DNA of 62,541 nucleotides from an uncultured Clostridia bacterium. Its GTDB lineage: Bacteria; Bacillota; Clostridia; TANB77; CAG-508. The translations under genes were made by a program, and so were the position numbers. Under the pieces are notes generated by a model. That model worked only from the letters and a program-made list of their open reading frames with translations, ran no database searches and had not been told where the DNA came from. The first letter of the stretch is position 1, and the number at the start of each line of letters is the position of its first letter. The stretch spans positions 1 through 62,541 of the forward strand of contig CANDKR010000009.1 in NCBI GenBank assembly GCA_947385375.1, written 5' to 3'. Shown here piece after piece: positions 1 to 9,472 of the stretch.

Positions 1-2
1 GA

Positions 3-641
3 GAACCATATAAAAGAAATATCAGAGTTGAAAGAGCTTTTGGAGAAGAATATTCAGTAGAAAATATTAGACAAAGAATAATGGCAAATGATTTTATTCC
101 AAGACAAAAAATAATTCCATATAAAAGAACGACTTTAAAGTTCTATGGAAGGAAAAGTATTTTTAGAAAGGCATATAAACCTAAAGGAATAATTGCTTTA
201 TATTATTACTATAGATTTTTATTGGGATTGCATAAAAGAAATAATGTGCAGCATAAACTGACTCCAAAAATGAGAGAAGAAGTAAAAAAGATGGATAGGT
301 ATTCGGAAAGAATAAGATTCTTGTGCAAATACAAGTTAGAAACCCTAGACAATGTGGATGAACTGAAAGCAAAGAAGTTAAGAGAAAAACAAGATATTTT
401 AAATACAAGAAATAGATTATATTATAAAAGAGGCAAAGTAGATAATGAAATAGAAAAAGATGAAATCACAAAGCAAATAATAGCAGTTACAACTGAACTA
501 AAAAGAGTAAAAAAGGAAATTAAAATGTGTGATGAAGTTACAGATAATGTTCCTAGTATGAAAGAGCAAATAAGAGAAACTGAAGAAAAATCAAAGGGAA
601 AGGAAAAACAAAAGAAGAAAGATAGAAGGTATGAAAGATAG
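3..641 (+). CDS. Relaxase, C-terminal part (gene starts before the window)
   Basis: The reading frame is open from base 3, so the ATG at 81 is internal and these 212 codons are the end of a longer gene. The text reads like the tail of Bacillota MobP-type relaxases: an NIRVERAFGEEYS stretch, then GIIALYYYYRFLLG, then a Lys/Glu-rich coiled coil to the stop. In that family the missing N-terminal domain nicks the transfer origin of a conjugative or mobilizable element. This fits the reading that the left part of the window is a mobile element. A terminator follows directly. The catalytic residues are outside the window, so the family call rests on the C-terminal pattern alone. Confidence 0.8.
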   Translation, partial: EPYKRNIRVERAFGEEYSVENIRQRIMANDFIPRQKIIPYKRTTLKFYGRKSIFRKAYKPKGIIALYYYYRFLLGLHKRNNVQHKLTPKMREEVKKMDRYSERIRFLCKYKLETLDNVDELKAKKLREKQDILNTRNRLYYKRGKVDNEIEKDEITKQIIAVTTELKRVKKEIKMCDEVTDNVPSMKEQIRETEEKSKGKEKQKKKDRRYER

Positions 642-646
642 TAATT

Positions 647-691
647 AAATCTATTTCTTGAAATTTATATATTTTGAGAAATAGATTTTTT
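647..691 (+). terminator. Rho-independent terminator after the relaxase
   Basis: A 12-bp perfect stem (AAATCTATTTCT at 647-658 with AGAAATAGATTT at 677-688) closes over an 18-nt loop and runs into a T tract. It separates the relaxase transcript from the hsd operon. Confidence 0.8.
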
Positions 692-737
692 GTCGAAAAA
701 AGTAGAAATAATTATAGGATTAAATTGTCGAATAATG

Positions 738-766
738 TTGTGAAATTTATGGTTTTATGATATAAA
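738..766 (+). promoter_or_regulatory. Promoter of the hsd operon
   Basis: TTGTGA (738-743), 17 bp, TATAAA (761-766). The hsdM start follows 37 bases on, behind a strong AGGGGG ribosome binding site (793-798). Confidence 0.6.
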
Positions 767-803
767 ATATACTAGAGTTTTTATAAGCAATTAGGGGGCG
801 AAA

Positions 804-2261
804 ATGGATACAGATTTAAGAAATAAAATAGATAGAATATGGGAATATTTTTGGACTGGTGGAATAACAAATCCTTTATCTGTTATAGAGCAAATTACAT
901 ATTTGTTATTTATTAAAGGATTAGATGATATAGAAATTAGAAATGAAAAAGATGATGTATTTTTAGGAATTACAAGTAACAGAATATTTGATAGTGAACA
1001 TCAAAATTGTAGGTGGAGTGTATTTAAGGACTATGAGGCAGGAAAAATGTTTAAAAATATGCAAGAAAATGTTTTTCCTTTTATTAAACAATTAGGAAAT
1101 ACAAAAAATTCTAATTATGCAAAATATATGCAAGATGCATTATTTTTAGTACCTACACCATTAATGTTACAAAAAGTAGTTACAGGTATTGATGGACTAC
1201 CAATGAGAGACAGAGATACTAAGGGAGATGTTTACGAATATTTACTTTCAAAATTGTCTACAGCAGGAACTAATGGACAATTTAGAACACCAAGACACAT
1301 TATAAGAATGATGGTAGAACTTATGAAGCCAACTTCACAGGATATTATTGTTGATCCAGCTTGTGGTAGTGCAGGGTTCCTAGTTGAGGCAGGAGAATAT
1401 TTAAGAGAAAATCATAAAGAGATATTTAATGATAAAGAAGAAAAAGAGCATTTTAATAATACAATGTTTTACGGATTTGATATTGATACAACAATGTTAA
1501 GAATTAGTGCTATGAATTTAATGCAACATGGAATTGAAAATCCAAATATTGAATATAAAAACACTATTGGTGACGATAATGAAGACAAGAATAAATTCAC
1601 ACTAGTTTTAGCAAATCCACCATTTAAAGGGTCTGTTGATTTAGAGACAATCTCTAAAGATTTATTAGGAGTAACAAATAAATCTAAAAAAACAGAATTA
1701 CTATTTTTAGCATTATTCTTAAAGATATTAAAAACTGGTGGTAGAGTAGCATCAATAGTTCCTGATGGAGTATTATTTGGAAGTTCTAATCAGCATAAAG
1801 CTATAAGAAAAGAAATAATAGAAAATCATAAGTTAGAGGCAATTATTTCAATGCCTAGTGGAGTATTTAAACCTTATGCAGGAGTTTCTACAGCAATTAT
1901 GATATTCACAAAAACAGGACAAGGTGGAACTGATAAAGTATGGTTTTATGATATGACAGCAGATGGATTTAGCTTAGATGATCAAAGACAACCAATAAAG
2001 GAAAATGATATCCCTGACATTATACAAAGATTTAATAATAGAGATTCAGAAGAAGAACAAGTGAGAAGTAGAATAGAAAAATCTTTCTTTGTTCCTAAAG
2101 AAGAAATAGTAGAGAATGATTATGACTTATCAATTAACAAGTATAAAGAAATAGTTATAGAAAAAAAGGAATATGAAAATCCTAAAGTTATTCTAAAAAG
2201 AGTAATAGAGATGGAAGATGAAATCCAACAAAAATTAAAAGAGTTGGAGGAAATCTTATGA
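804..2261 (+). CDS. hsdM: Type I restriction-modification methyltransferase subunit HsdM
   Basis: Adenine-N6 DNA methyltransferase of a type I system; with HsdS it methylates the recognition site. The protein is 485 aa, usual for the family. An HsdM N-terminal helical region covers about residues 1-140, then the N6-methylase fold: SAM-binding motif DPACGSAGF (about 184-192) and catalytic motif NPPF (271-274). The start is fixed by AGGGGG just upstream. It heads the hsd operon and overlaps hsdS by four bases (ATGA), so the two are translationally coupled. A helical C-terminus probably contacts HsdS. Confidence 0.95.
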   Translation: MDTDLRNKIDRIWEYFWTGGITNPLSVIEQITYLLFIKGLDDIEIRNEKDDVFLGITSNRIFDSEHQNCRWSVFKDYEAGKMFKNMQENVFPFIKQLGNTKNSNYAKYMQDALFLVPTPLMLQKVVTGIDGLPMRDRDTKGDVYEYLLSKLSTAGTNGQFRTPRHIIRMMVELMKPTSQDIIVDPACGSAGFLVEAGEYLRENHKEIFNDKEEKEHFNNTMFYGFDIDTTMLRISAMNLMQHGIENPNIEYKNTIGDDNEDKNKFTLVLANPPFKGSVDLETISKDLLGVTNKSKKTELLFLALFLKILKTGGRVASIVPDGVLFGSSNQHKAIRKEIIENHKLEAIISMPSGVFKPYAGVSTAIMIFTKTGQGGTDKVWFYDMTADGFSLDDQRQPIKENDIPDIIQRFNNRDSEEEQVRSRIEKSFFVPKEEIVENDYDLSINKYKEIVIEKKEYENPKVILKRVIEMEDEIQQKLKELEEIL

Positions 2262-3415
2262 GTGAAAAAATATTGAATTTTTGTAATATATCAGGTGATT
2301 CGGTAAAAAAATACGGAGGTATAAAAAAATACATAGCTACAGGAGATATTATAGATAATAAAATTGTTAGTTATACTGAAGTTGATTATAATAATAAACC
2401 TTCGAGAGCAAATCAAAATGCTCAAATGGGAGATGTATTATTCGCAAAAATGAAAGATACAAAAAAAGTGATAAGTATAGATGAAGAAAATGCTAATTAT
2501 ATCTATTCTACAGGATTTTACATAATAAGACCTAGTGAAAATGTCTTGACAGACTATTTATATTGGTTGTTTAATTCTCCAAAATTCAATAGGGATAAAG
2601 ACAAATATTGCAAAGGTGCTACACAAAAAGCATTAAATAATGATGGCTTGAAAAAAATTGAAATAAAAGAATTGCCTAATATTGAAGAGCAAAAAAGTAT
2701 CATTTGTAAATTGAATAAAATAAGTGAAGTAATAGAAAGAAAAAAAGAACAATTAGTTATACTTGATGAATTAATCAAATCTCAGTTTGTCGAGATGTTT
2801 GGTGATCCAAACAAGAATGAAAAAAAATTCAAAGTTGAAGAATTAAAAAATTGTATTTTTAATATTGAAAATGGAAAAAGTTTTATATGTGAGAATTTCG
2901 CTAGAGAAAATGATTATCCCGCAATTCTAAAATTAAGTGCCGTAACTTATGGGAATTTTAATCAATATGAAAATAAAGCATTAATTAATAGAAAAATGTT
3001 TATTACAAAAAATGAAGTACATAGTGGGGATTTATTATTTACTAGAAAAAATACGCCTGAATTGGTTGGAATGAGTGCATTTGTTTATGAAACTAAACCT
3101 AACTTAATGTTGCCAGATATAATATTTAGAATAAATACATTAGAATGTTGTAATAAGATTTATTTGTGGCAAATGATAAATCATCCGCTTTTTAGAAATA
3201 AGATAAAGTCAATATCAAATGGAAGTGCAAAATCTATGTCTAATATATCAAAAGAAAACTTAATGAATATAGAAATAATTTTACCACCAATAGAGCTACA
3301 AAATCAATTTGCAGACATAGTCAAACAAATCGATAAACAGAAATTTGAAATCGAAAATAGTTTAAAAGAAATGCAGGAATTATACGAAAGTTTGATGGAA
3401 AAATACTTTGAATAG
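2258..3415 (+). CDS. hsdS: Type I specificity subunit HsdS (first copy)
   Basis: The specificity subunit carries two target recognition domains, each reading half of the bipartite DNA site. Here TRD1 is about residues 1-150 and TRD2 about 190-340. Between and after them lie the conserved helical spacers (LDELIKSQFVEMFGD around 168-182; PPIELQNQFADIVKQ near 341-355). Length 385 aa is normal. It is coupled to hsdM through ATGA, with GGAGG inside the end of hsdM, so this is the expressed copy. Both spacers are repeated at the DNA level in the second hsdS, in the same orientation. Confidence 0.93.
   Translation: MSEKILNFCNISGDSVKKYGGIKKYIATGDIIDNKIVSYTEVDYNNKPSRANQNAQMGDVLFAKMKDTKKVISIDEENANYIYSTGFYIIRPSENVLTDYLYWLFNSPKFNRDKDKYCKGATQKALNNDGLKKIEIKELPNIEEQKSIICKLNKISEVIERKKEQLVILDELIKSQFVEMFGDPNKNEKKFKVEELKNCIFNIENGKSFICENFARENDYPAILKLSAVTYGNFNQYENKALINRKMFITKNEVHSGDLLFTRKNTPELVGMSAFVYETKPNLMLPDIIFRINTLECCNKIYLWQMINHPLFRNKIKSISNGSAKSMSNISKENLMNIEIILPPIELQNQFADIVKQIDKQKFEIENSLKEMQELYESLMEKYFE
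2777..2806 (+). repeat. hsdS central repeat, copy A
   Basis: A 30-base stretch coding for the central spacer (KSQFVEMFGD) of the first hsdS. It is identical to 4965-4994 in the second hsdS. Its first part, with two more bases upstream (2775-2794), is identical to 4440-4459 right after the recombinase gene. All three copies are direct, not inverted. Confidence 0.9.
3297..3350 (+). repeat. hsdS 3' repeat, copy 1
   Basis: 54 bases coding for the C-terminal spacer of the first hsdS, identical to 5449-5502 in the second hsdS, direct orientation. Such perfect identity between otherwise divergent genes suggests recent exchange or gene conversion. Confidence 0.9.
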
Positions 3416-3452
3416 AAAGATGTTATAATATACTTAGGGGGAGTGTATTATA

Positions 3453-4436
3453 ATGAAAGAAAAAGTAATTAAAGAAATTGAACAAAAGATGGCAAGTATT
3501 TTAAACAATGAACAAAAGGAAAAATTGAGAGAAGTATTGTTATATACATTCTTTAATATTGAAGTTACAAATATGAAAGATGAACTAATTGAAGATACAA
3601 CAGATTATGCACAATTATTTATTTCTGCAAAAAGAATAGAAGGATGTTCAGAAAGAACACTTAACTATTATGAAACTACAATAAATAATATGATTGAAAA
3701 GATAAATAAAAAAGTTAATTGCATTGAAACAGAAGATTTAAGAAATTATTTATCTGAATATCAAGCTAAAAATAATTGTAGCAAAGTAACAATAGATAAT
3801 GTAAGAAGAATTTTATCAAGCTATTTCGCTTGGTTAGAAGATGAAGATTACATAGTAAAGAGTCCTGTAAGAAGAATTCATAAAGTAAAAGCAAATCAAA
3901 CAGTAAAGGAAACATATACAGATGAAGAATTAGAAGAAATGAGAGATGCTTGTACTGAAATAAGAGATTTAGCAATGATTGATTTTCTTTCTTCTACAGG
4001 AGTTAGAGTTGGAGAACTTGTAAAACTTGATAAAGTTGATGTTAATATGCAAGAAAGATCTTGTGTAGTATTAGGAAAAGGCGGAAAAGAAAGAGAAGTT
4101 TACTTCGATGCAAGAACTAAAATTCACTTACAAAATTACTTAAATACAAGAACAGACAATAATTCAGCTTTATTTGTTAGTTTGTTAAAACCTTATGATA
4201 GACTGAAGATAAGTGGGGTAGAAATAAGATTAAGGGAACTAGGAAGAAAAACTAATATTAGGAAAGTTCATCCACATAAATTTAGAAGAACAATGGCAAC
4301 AAAGGCAATAGATAAAGGAATGCCAATAGAACAAGTACAAGTATTATTAGGACATAGGAAGATTGATACAACGTTACAATATGCGATGGTTAATCAAAAT
4401 AATGTAAGAAACTCACATAAAAGGTTTATTTGCTAA
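3453..4436 (+). CDS. Tyrosine recombinase between two hsdS genes
   Basis: XerC/D-like site-specific recombinase of 327 aa. The N-terminal SAM-like core-binding domain spans about 60-155 and the catalytic domain about 165-320. The expected catalytic residues are present: R185 (GVRVGEL), H275 and R278 (HKFR), H301 (LGHRK) and nucleophile Y310. Start ATG lies behind AGGGGG. Position is telling: it sits between two complete hsdS genes, as do the recombinases that shuffle type I specificity domains in other Bacillota. A 20-base copy of the hsdS central repeat begins four bases after its stop codon, a likely substrate. I infer a role in hsdS rearrangement; the element's own integrase would be elsewhere. 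Confidence 0.88.
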   Translation: MKEKVIKEIEQKMASILNNEQKEKLREVLLYTFFNIEVTNMKDELIEDTTDYAQLFISAKRIEGCSERTLNYYETTINNMIEKINKKVNCIETEDLRNYLSEYQAKNNCSKVTIDNVRRILSSYFAWLEDEDYIVKSPVRRIHKVKANQTVKETYTDEELEEMRDACTEIRDLAMIDFLSSTGVRVGELVKLDKVDVNMQERSCVVLGKGGKEREVYFDARTKIHLQNYLNTRTDNNSALFVSLLKPYDRLKISGVEIRLRELGRKTNIRKVHPHKFRRTMATKAIDKGMPIEQVQVLLGHRKIDTTLQYAMVNQNNVRNSHKRFIC

Positions 4437-4439
4437 ATT

Positions 4440-4459
4440 TCAAATCTCAGTTTGTCGAG
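4440..4459 (+). repeat. Isolated copy of the hsdS central repeat (copy B)
   Basis: Twenty bases identical to 2775-2794, lying outside any intact hsdS frame, four bases after the recombinase stop. Read in the hsdS frame it gives KSQFVE and then a short unrelated tail ending in a stop, like a recombination scar or a cassette boundary. Confidence 0.8.
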
Positions 4460-4493
4460 TATGCTACTTCTAACGAATGCGAGGTGGCTTACA

Positions 4494-5570
4494 TTGGAAT
4501 ATAGAAAACTAAAAGAACTTATTGATATTAAAACAGGAAAATTAGATGCAAATGCTAATTCAAAAAATGGAAAATATCCCTTTTTTACTTGTTCAAAAGA
4601 TACTTTAAAAATAGATACATATTCTTATGATTGCGAATGTGTTTTACTTGCAGGAAATGGAGACTTGAATGTAAAATATTATAAAGGAAAATTTGATGCA
4701 TATCAAAGAACATATATATTAGAGTGTAAGAACAATGTCATTTGTACTAAATATCTATATTATTTTATGCAAAAATATGTTGAGAAATTGAGAAATCAGG
4801 CTATAGGTGGGGTAATAAAATACATAAAGTTATCTAATATAAATGATGCTTTAATGCCTATATATAATACAAATGAGCAAGGAAAGATAATAAAAGAGAT
4901 TAGCCAAGTAGAAGAAATAATAAATATAAGAAAAAAACAACTTATTGAATTAGACAATATTATAAAATCTCAGTTTGTCGAGATGTTTGGTGATTTAGAA
5001 ATCAATAATAAAAAATGGAAGATTGTAAATATTTTAGAAGTTGCAAGTATAGATACAAATATGACTAAGGATTTTGAAAAGTATGCAGAATTACCACATA
5101 TAGGAATAGAAAATATAGAAAAGAATACAGGCAAGTTAATCAATTATATTAGTGTAGCAAAATCTAATTTAACAAGTGGAAAATACATATTTGATGAAAG
5201 ACACATTATTTATAGTAAGATAAGACCAAATCTCAATAAAGTTGCTACACCTGATTTTAAAGGATTATGTTCAGCAGATTCTTATCCGATATTAACTAAT
5301 GAAAAATGCAAGAAGGAATATTTAGTGTTTGTGTTAAGATCAGATTATTTTTTGAATTATATTTTGAGTTATAGTTCAAGAACTAATATACCTAAGGTTA
5401 ATAAGGAACAATTAAGTGGATTTGATTTTCCATTACCACCAATAGACTTACAAAATCAATTTGCAGACATAGTCAAACAAATCGATAAACAGAAATTTGA
5501 AAGTGTGATTAAAGCGGAAAAAGAAATAGAAAAAATACAAAAGAACGTATTTTATAAATGGGGGAGATAA
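4494..5570 (+). CDS. hsdS: Type I specificity subunit HsdS (second copy)
   Basis: Second full specificity subunit with TRDs unrelated to those of the first copy but with the same spacers (IIKSQFVEMFGD in the middle, PPIDLQNQFADIVKQ at the end). The frame is open from 4452, but no ribosome binding site precedes the TTG at 4452 or the ATG at 4461. TTG 4494 has GAGGTGG at 4481-4487 and begins where the first TRD should, so I prefer it (358 aa). The stop is one base before hsdR. It may be an alternative specificity gene expressed with hsdR, or a donor of TRDs for the first hsdS. Confidence 0.88.
   Translation: MEYRKLKELIDIKTGKLDANANSKNGKYPFFTCSKDTLKIDTYSYDCECVLLAGNGDLNVKYYKGKFDAYQRTYILECKNNVICTKYLYYFMQKYVEKLRNQAIGGVIKYIKLSNINDALMPIYNTNEQGKIIKEISQVEEIINIRKKQLIELDNIIKSQFVEMFGDLEINNKKWKIVNILEVASIDTNMTKDFEKYAELPHIGIENIEKNTGKLINYISVAKSNLTSGKYIFDERHIIYSKIRPNLNKVATPDFKGLCSADSYPILTNEKCKKEYLVFVLRSDYFLNYILSYSSRTNIPKVNKEQLSGFDFPLPPIDLQNQFADIVKQIDKQKFESVIKAEKEIEKIQKNVFYKWGR
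4965..4994 (+). repeat. hsdS central repeat, copy C
   Basis: Thirty bases identical to 2777-2806, in the central spacer of the second hsdS, direct orientation. Confidence 0.9.
5449..5502 (+). repeat. hsdS 3' repeat, copy 2
   Basis: Fifty-four bases identical to 3297-3350. After this point the two hsdS genes diverge again. Confidence 0.9.
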
Positions 5571-5571
5571 T

Positions 5572-8500
5572 ATGTCAAATTTTGATTTTATATTAAAAAA
5601 TGAAATATTTAAGACATTTGCTGAGGCATCAGTAGAGGCTGAAAATAGCATAGCTGTAACGAATGTGTCTTGTGCGATTATGTGTAGGAGAGCATTAGAA
5701 CTAGCTGTTAAATGGTTATATGCTAATGATCAAGATTTAAAAATGCCATATCAAAATAATTTATCTTCCTTAGTGTATGATATTAACTTTAAAAATATGA
5801 TAGATGAGAACATTTTTAAAGAGATAACGTATATTATTAAATTAGGTAATTTTTCAGTACATAGCAATAAAAAAGTTACTAGAGATGAAGCTGTTATATG
5901 TTTGAAGTACTTATTTGATTTTATGAACTGGATTTCATATTGTTATAATTCTGAGTATGAAGAAGTTACATTTAACGAATCTATCTTACCAAGTTTAAGT
6001 AGTGATAACTTGAAGAAAGAAGAAAGAGAAGAATTAGAGTCTAAGCTATATGAGAAAGATATAGAACTTGAAAAAACATTAAGAGAAAACGAAGAATTAA
6101 GGAAGAAACTTACGAATGAAAGAACAAGTAAGAAAGAGTCTTATAATTTCAAGGTTGATGATATTAGTGAATTTGAAACTAGAAAAAGATTCATTGATTT
6201 AGACTTAGAAATTGCAGGATGGGAATTTGGTAAAAATATTGTCGAAGAGCTAGAAGTTAGTAATATGACTCCAACACAAGATAAAGGATATGTTGATTAT
6301 GTGTTATTTGGAGAAAATGGAAAACCTTTAGCTGTAGTTGAGGCAAAAAGAACAAGTAAGGATGCTAAATATGGACAACAACAAGCTAAGCTATATGCTG
6401 ATTGTATAGAAAGAGAATATGCACAAAGACCTGTTATATATTATACAAATGGTAAAGAAATTTATATGTGGGATGATGTAGATTATCCAGAAAGAAAAGT
6501 AGCAGGATTTTATACACAAAATGAGTTACAACTGTTGATAAATAGAAGAAAATGTAAAGAAAACTTAGAACATATATTCATAGATGATAAAATAACAAAT
6601 AGACCTTATCAATTAGAGGCAATAAAAAATGTTTGTGAAGCTTTTGAAGAAAAACATAGAAAAGCATTATTAGTTATGGCTACAGGAACAGGAAAAACAA
6701 GAACTGCAATATCTATTGTTGATGTTTTAACAAGCAAAAATTGGGTACAAAATGTGCTATTTTTAGCGGATAGAACAGAATTAGTAAAACAAGCAGAAAA
6801 GAACTTTAAAAAGTTACTTCCTGATATGTCTTGTTGTAATTTATTATCTTCAAAAGATGGAGATCCAGAAGATAGTAGAATAGTATTTTCTACATATCAA
6901 ACAATGATAAATTGTATAGATACAGTTAAGTCTAAAAATGGCAACAAATTGTTTACAGCAGGACATTTTGATTTAATTATAATTGATGAGGCACATAGAA
7001 GTATATATAAGAAATATCAAGCTATATTTGATTATTTTGATGGATTGTTAGTAGGCTTAACAGCTACTCCACGAAGCGATGTAGATAAAAATACATATAA
7101 ATTTTTTGAATTAGAGAATAATGTTCCTACATTTGTTTACGAGTATGATGAAGCAGTAAAGCAAGGATATTTAGTAAATTATCATACTATCAAAACAAAT
7201 ACAGAATTTTTAGATAGAGGAATTAAGTATAATGATTTAAAAGAAGAAGATAAAGAAGAATATGAGAACTTATTTGAAGAAGGAGAAATTATACCTGATG
7301 AGATAAGCTCTACAGCGATAAATTCGTGGTTATTTAATAGAGATACAATTAAGTTAGTATTAGAGACTTTGATGAAAAAAGGATTAAAAGTAGAAGGCGG
7401 CGATAAATTAGGCAAAACAATTATATTTGCTAGAAATCATAGACATGCAGAAGAAATTGTAAAAGTATTTAATTTATTATATCCTAAGTACAACGGAGAA
7501 TTTGCAAGGGTTATAGATAACCAAGTAAATTTCGCAAGTACAGTAATAGAAACATTTGAAGTTCCACAAAAACTACCACAAATTGCTGTTTCAGTAGATA
7601 TGTTAGATACAGGTATTGATGTCCCTGAAGTGTTAAATTTAGTATTTTTTAAACCTGTAAAATCTAAAATTAAGTTTTGGCAAATGATAGGAAGAGGAAC
7701 AAGACTTTGTGAAGATTTATTTGGTGAGGGGATAGATAAACAACAATTCTATATATTTGATTGCTGTAGAAATTTTGAATTTTTTGAAGAAAATGAAAGA
7801 GGAATTGAAGGATTATCTACACAATCATTAACAGAAAAAATCTATAGCTTAAAATTAGATTTAATTGTAGAACTTGAAAATATGGATTATCAATCTCAAG
7901 ACTCTTATAAGAATTATAGAGAAGAATTAGTAAATCAATTTATAGAAAGAATAAATGGTCTAAATAAAGAAAGTTTTATTGTTAGAAATAAAATGGTATT
8001 TATTGAAAAGTATTCTAATAAAGATAAATGGCAACATATTGATAATATCTCATATAACGAAATTAGAGAAAATTTAATAAATATATTTATAAGCGAAGAT
8101 ACCGATGAATATGCAAAAAGATTTGATAATTTAGTATATGGAGTTCAAGTAGGTAGAATAAAATATAAAAATATAAATAGGCAAACAACATTACTTTGTG
8201 AATTAGTAGAGAATTTAAAAAAGTTAGGGACAATTCCACAGGTTAATGAGAAAAAAGAATTGATAATGTTTGCATCTGATATGGAATATTGGCAGAAAGC
8301 TGACTTTTTTGAAATAGAAAAGGCACGAAAGGAATTAAGGGAATTAATAAAATTTATAGATAATCCACCTAGAAAAATTTGGAGTATTGATATAGAAGAT
8401 ACACTAACTATTGAAGAAGAATCAGAACCATATATATTAACACCAACAGGAGATTACTCAAATTATAAAAGAAAAGTTACAAAGTTCTTGAATGGTAATT

Positions 8501-8922
8501 TAGATAATTTAATTATTTATAAAATAAAACATAACCAAAAATTAAATGATGAAGAGAAAAAAGACCTTGAAAGAATTATGTTTGAAGAATTAGGTAACAA
8601 TAGCGAATTTGTTGAAACTTTTGGAAATAAAAATGTAATTCAAGTTGTAAGAAATATTGTAGGATTAGATAGCGAAACAGCAAATGCAATATTCTCAAAA
8701 TATATAAATGATAATAGATTAAATAGTAAGCAAATACAATTTGTAAAAATGTTAATAGACTATGTAATAAAAAATGGAACAATAAGTTTACAAGTATTAA
8801 CAGAAGATCCATTTAGCTCATTAGGAGCTGTTTCAGAAGTTTTTGAAGATAATGTAGGAACATTTAAACAAATAAGAGAAGACATAGAAGAAATAAATAG
8901 AAATGCTGAAATGTTTGCATAA
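5572..8922 (+). CDS. hsdR: Type I restriction endonuclease subunit HsdR
   Basis: ATP-driven translocase and nuclease of the type I complex (1116 aa). In order: a DUF4145-like helical domain (about 1-130), a coiled coil (about 140-190), the HSDR_N nuclease with D242 and E257-A-K259, then an SF2 helicase with Walker A ATGTGKT (370-376), DEAH (472-475), TATPRSD and a GRGTR motif VI, and a helical C-terminal domain. This layout matches EcoEI-type HsdR. GGGGAGAT in the end of hsdS gives the ribosome binding site. All catalytic motifs are intact, so the system should restrict. Confidence 0.95.
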   Translation: MSNFDFILKNEIFKTFAEASVEAENSIAVTNVSCAIMCRRALELAVKWLYANDQDLKMPYQNNLSSLVYDINFKNMIDENIFKEITYIIKLGNFSVHSNKKVTRDEAVICLKYLFDFMNWISYCYNSEYEEVTFNESILPSLSSDNLKKEEREELESKLYEKDIELEKTLRENEELRKKLTNERTSKKESYNFKVDDISEFETRKRFIDLDLEIAGWEFGKNIVEELEVSNMTPTQDKGYVDYVLFGENGKPLAVVEAKRTSKDAKYGQQQAKLYADCIEREYAQRPVIYYTNGKEIYMWDDVDYPERKVAGFYTQNELQLLINRRKCKENLEHIFIDDKITNRPYQLEAIKNVCEAFEEKHRKALLVMATGTGKTRTAISIVDVLTSKNWVQNVLFLADRTELVKQAEKNFKKLLPDMSCCNLLSSKDGDPEDSRIVFSTYQTMINCIDTVKSKNGNKLFTAGHFDLIIIDEAHRSIYKKYQAIFDYFDGLLVGLTATPRSDVDKNTYKFFELENNVPTFVYEYDEAVKQGYLVNYHTIKTNTEFLDRGIKYNDLKEEDKEEYENLFEEGEIIPDEISSTAINSWLFNRDTIKLVLETLMKKGLKVEGGDKLGKTIIFARNHRHAEEIVKVFNLLYPKYNGEFARVIDNQVNFASTVIETFEVPQKLPQIAVSVDMLDTGIDVPEVLNLVFFKPVKSKIKFWQMIGRGTRLCEDLFGEGIDKQQFYIFDCCRNFEFFEENERGIEGLSTQSLTEKIYSLKLDLIVELENMDYQSQDSYKNYREELVNQFIERINGLNKESFIVRNKMVFIEKYSNKDKWQHIDNISYNEIRENLINIFISEDTDEYAKRFDNLVYGVQVGRIKYKNINRQTTLLCELVENLKKLGTIPQVNEKKELIMFASDMEYWQKADFFEIEKARKELRELIKFIDNPPRKIWSIDIEDTLTIEEESEPYILTPTGDYSNYKRKVTKFLNGNLDNLIIYKIKHNQKLNDEEKKDLERIMFEELGNNSEFVETFGNKNVIQVVRNIVGLDSETANAIFSKYINDNRLNSKQIQFVKMLIDYVIKNGTISLQVLTEDPFSSLGAVSEVFEDNVGTFKQIREDIEEINRNAEMFA

Positions 8923-8938
8923 TTTTTAGGAGGTAAAT

Positions 8939-9439
8939 TTGAACGAAAAAATTACTGAGCAATTTGTTGTAAATCAAATTATTGAATTTATGATAAACAA
9001 ACAAAATGGTAATTGGCATGAAGAAAAAGTAGAAAAAAGTGATTTGCATAAGCATGGAGTTGACATTAAACTAGTTGGTGGAAAAAGAAATAGTGAATAT
9101 TTTTATATTGAATGTAAAGGTAAATCTTATGCTAAGTCTGCAAGATCAATTAATAGAGAAGGATGGCTTAATGCATTAGGGCAAATAATAACAAGAATGG
9201 ATGTAAAAAGATATTCACTTTCTAAAGAAGATGGCAGAATATCAGGAATAAATCATGCTTATAAATATGGTTTGGGATTATATTGGGAATCAGCTCAAGT
9301 AGCTTTAAGGAGAATACCAAAGGAAGTAGCTGAGGTATTATGTTTGCATATTTTTTCTGTTAATGACAATGGAGAAGTTAAATATTTTACACCAAGTAAA
9401 TTTGGAACGGAATATCCTAAAGACAATTTTTTTAGTTAG
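8939..9439 (+). CDS. PD-(D/E)XK nuclease-like protein downstream of hsdR
   Basis: 166 aa from a TTG start placed by AGGAGGT five bases upstream. A nuclease-like active site is visible: D42 in HGVDIKLVGG, then E58-C-K60 in YFYIECKGK, the D-Xn-E-X-K spacing of the PD-(D/E)XK fold. A later conserved-looking stretch is EGWLNALGQIITRM. It follows hsdR by 16 bases and seems cotranscribed. I do not recognise a named family; an accessory nuclease of the defence island is an inference from the motif and place. Confidence 0.65.
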   Translation: MNEKITEQFVVNQIIEFMINKQNGNWHEEKVEKSDLHKHGVDIKLVGGKRNSEYFYIECKGKSYAKSARSINREGWLNALGQIITRMDVKRYSLSKEDGRISGINHAYKYGLGLYWESAQVALRRIPKEVAEVLCLHIFSVNDNGEVKYFTPSKFGTEYPKDNFFS

Positions 9440-9472
9440 GATTTGATAATAATATAGATGAGAGGTGATTAT

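Noticed and set aside
2258..5570. Invertible hsdS switch of the usual kind
   Set aside because: No inverted copies of the spacers were found; all repeats in the locus are direct.
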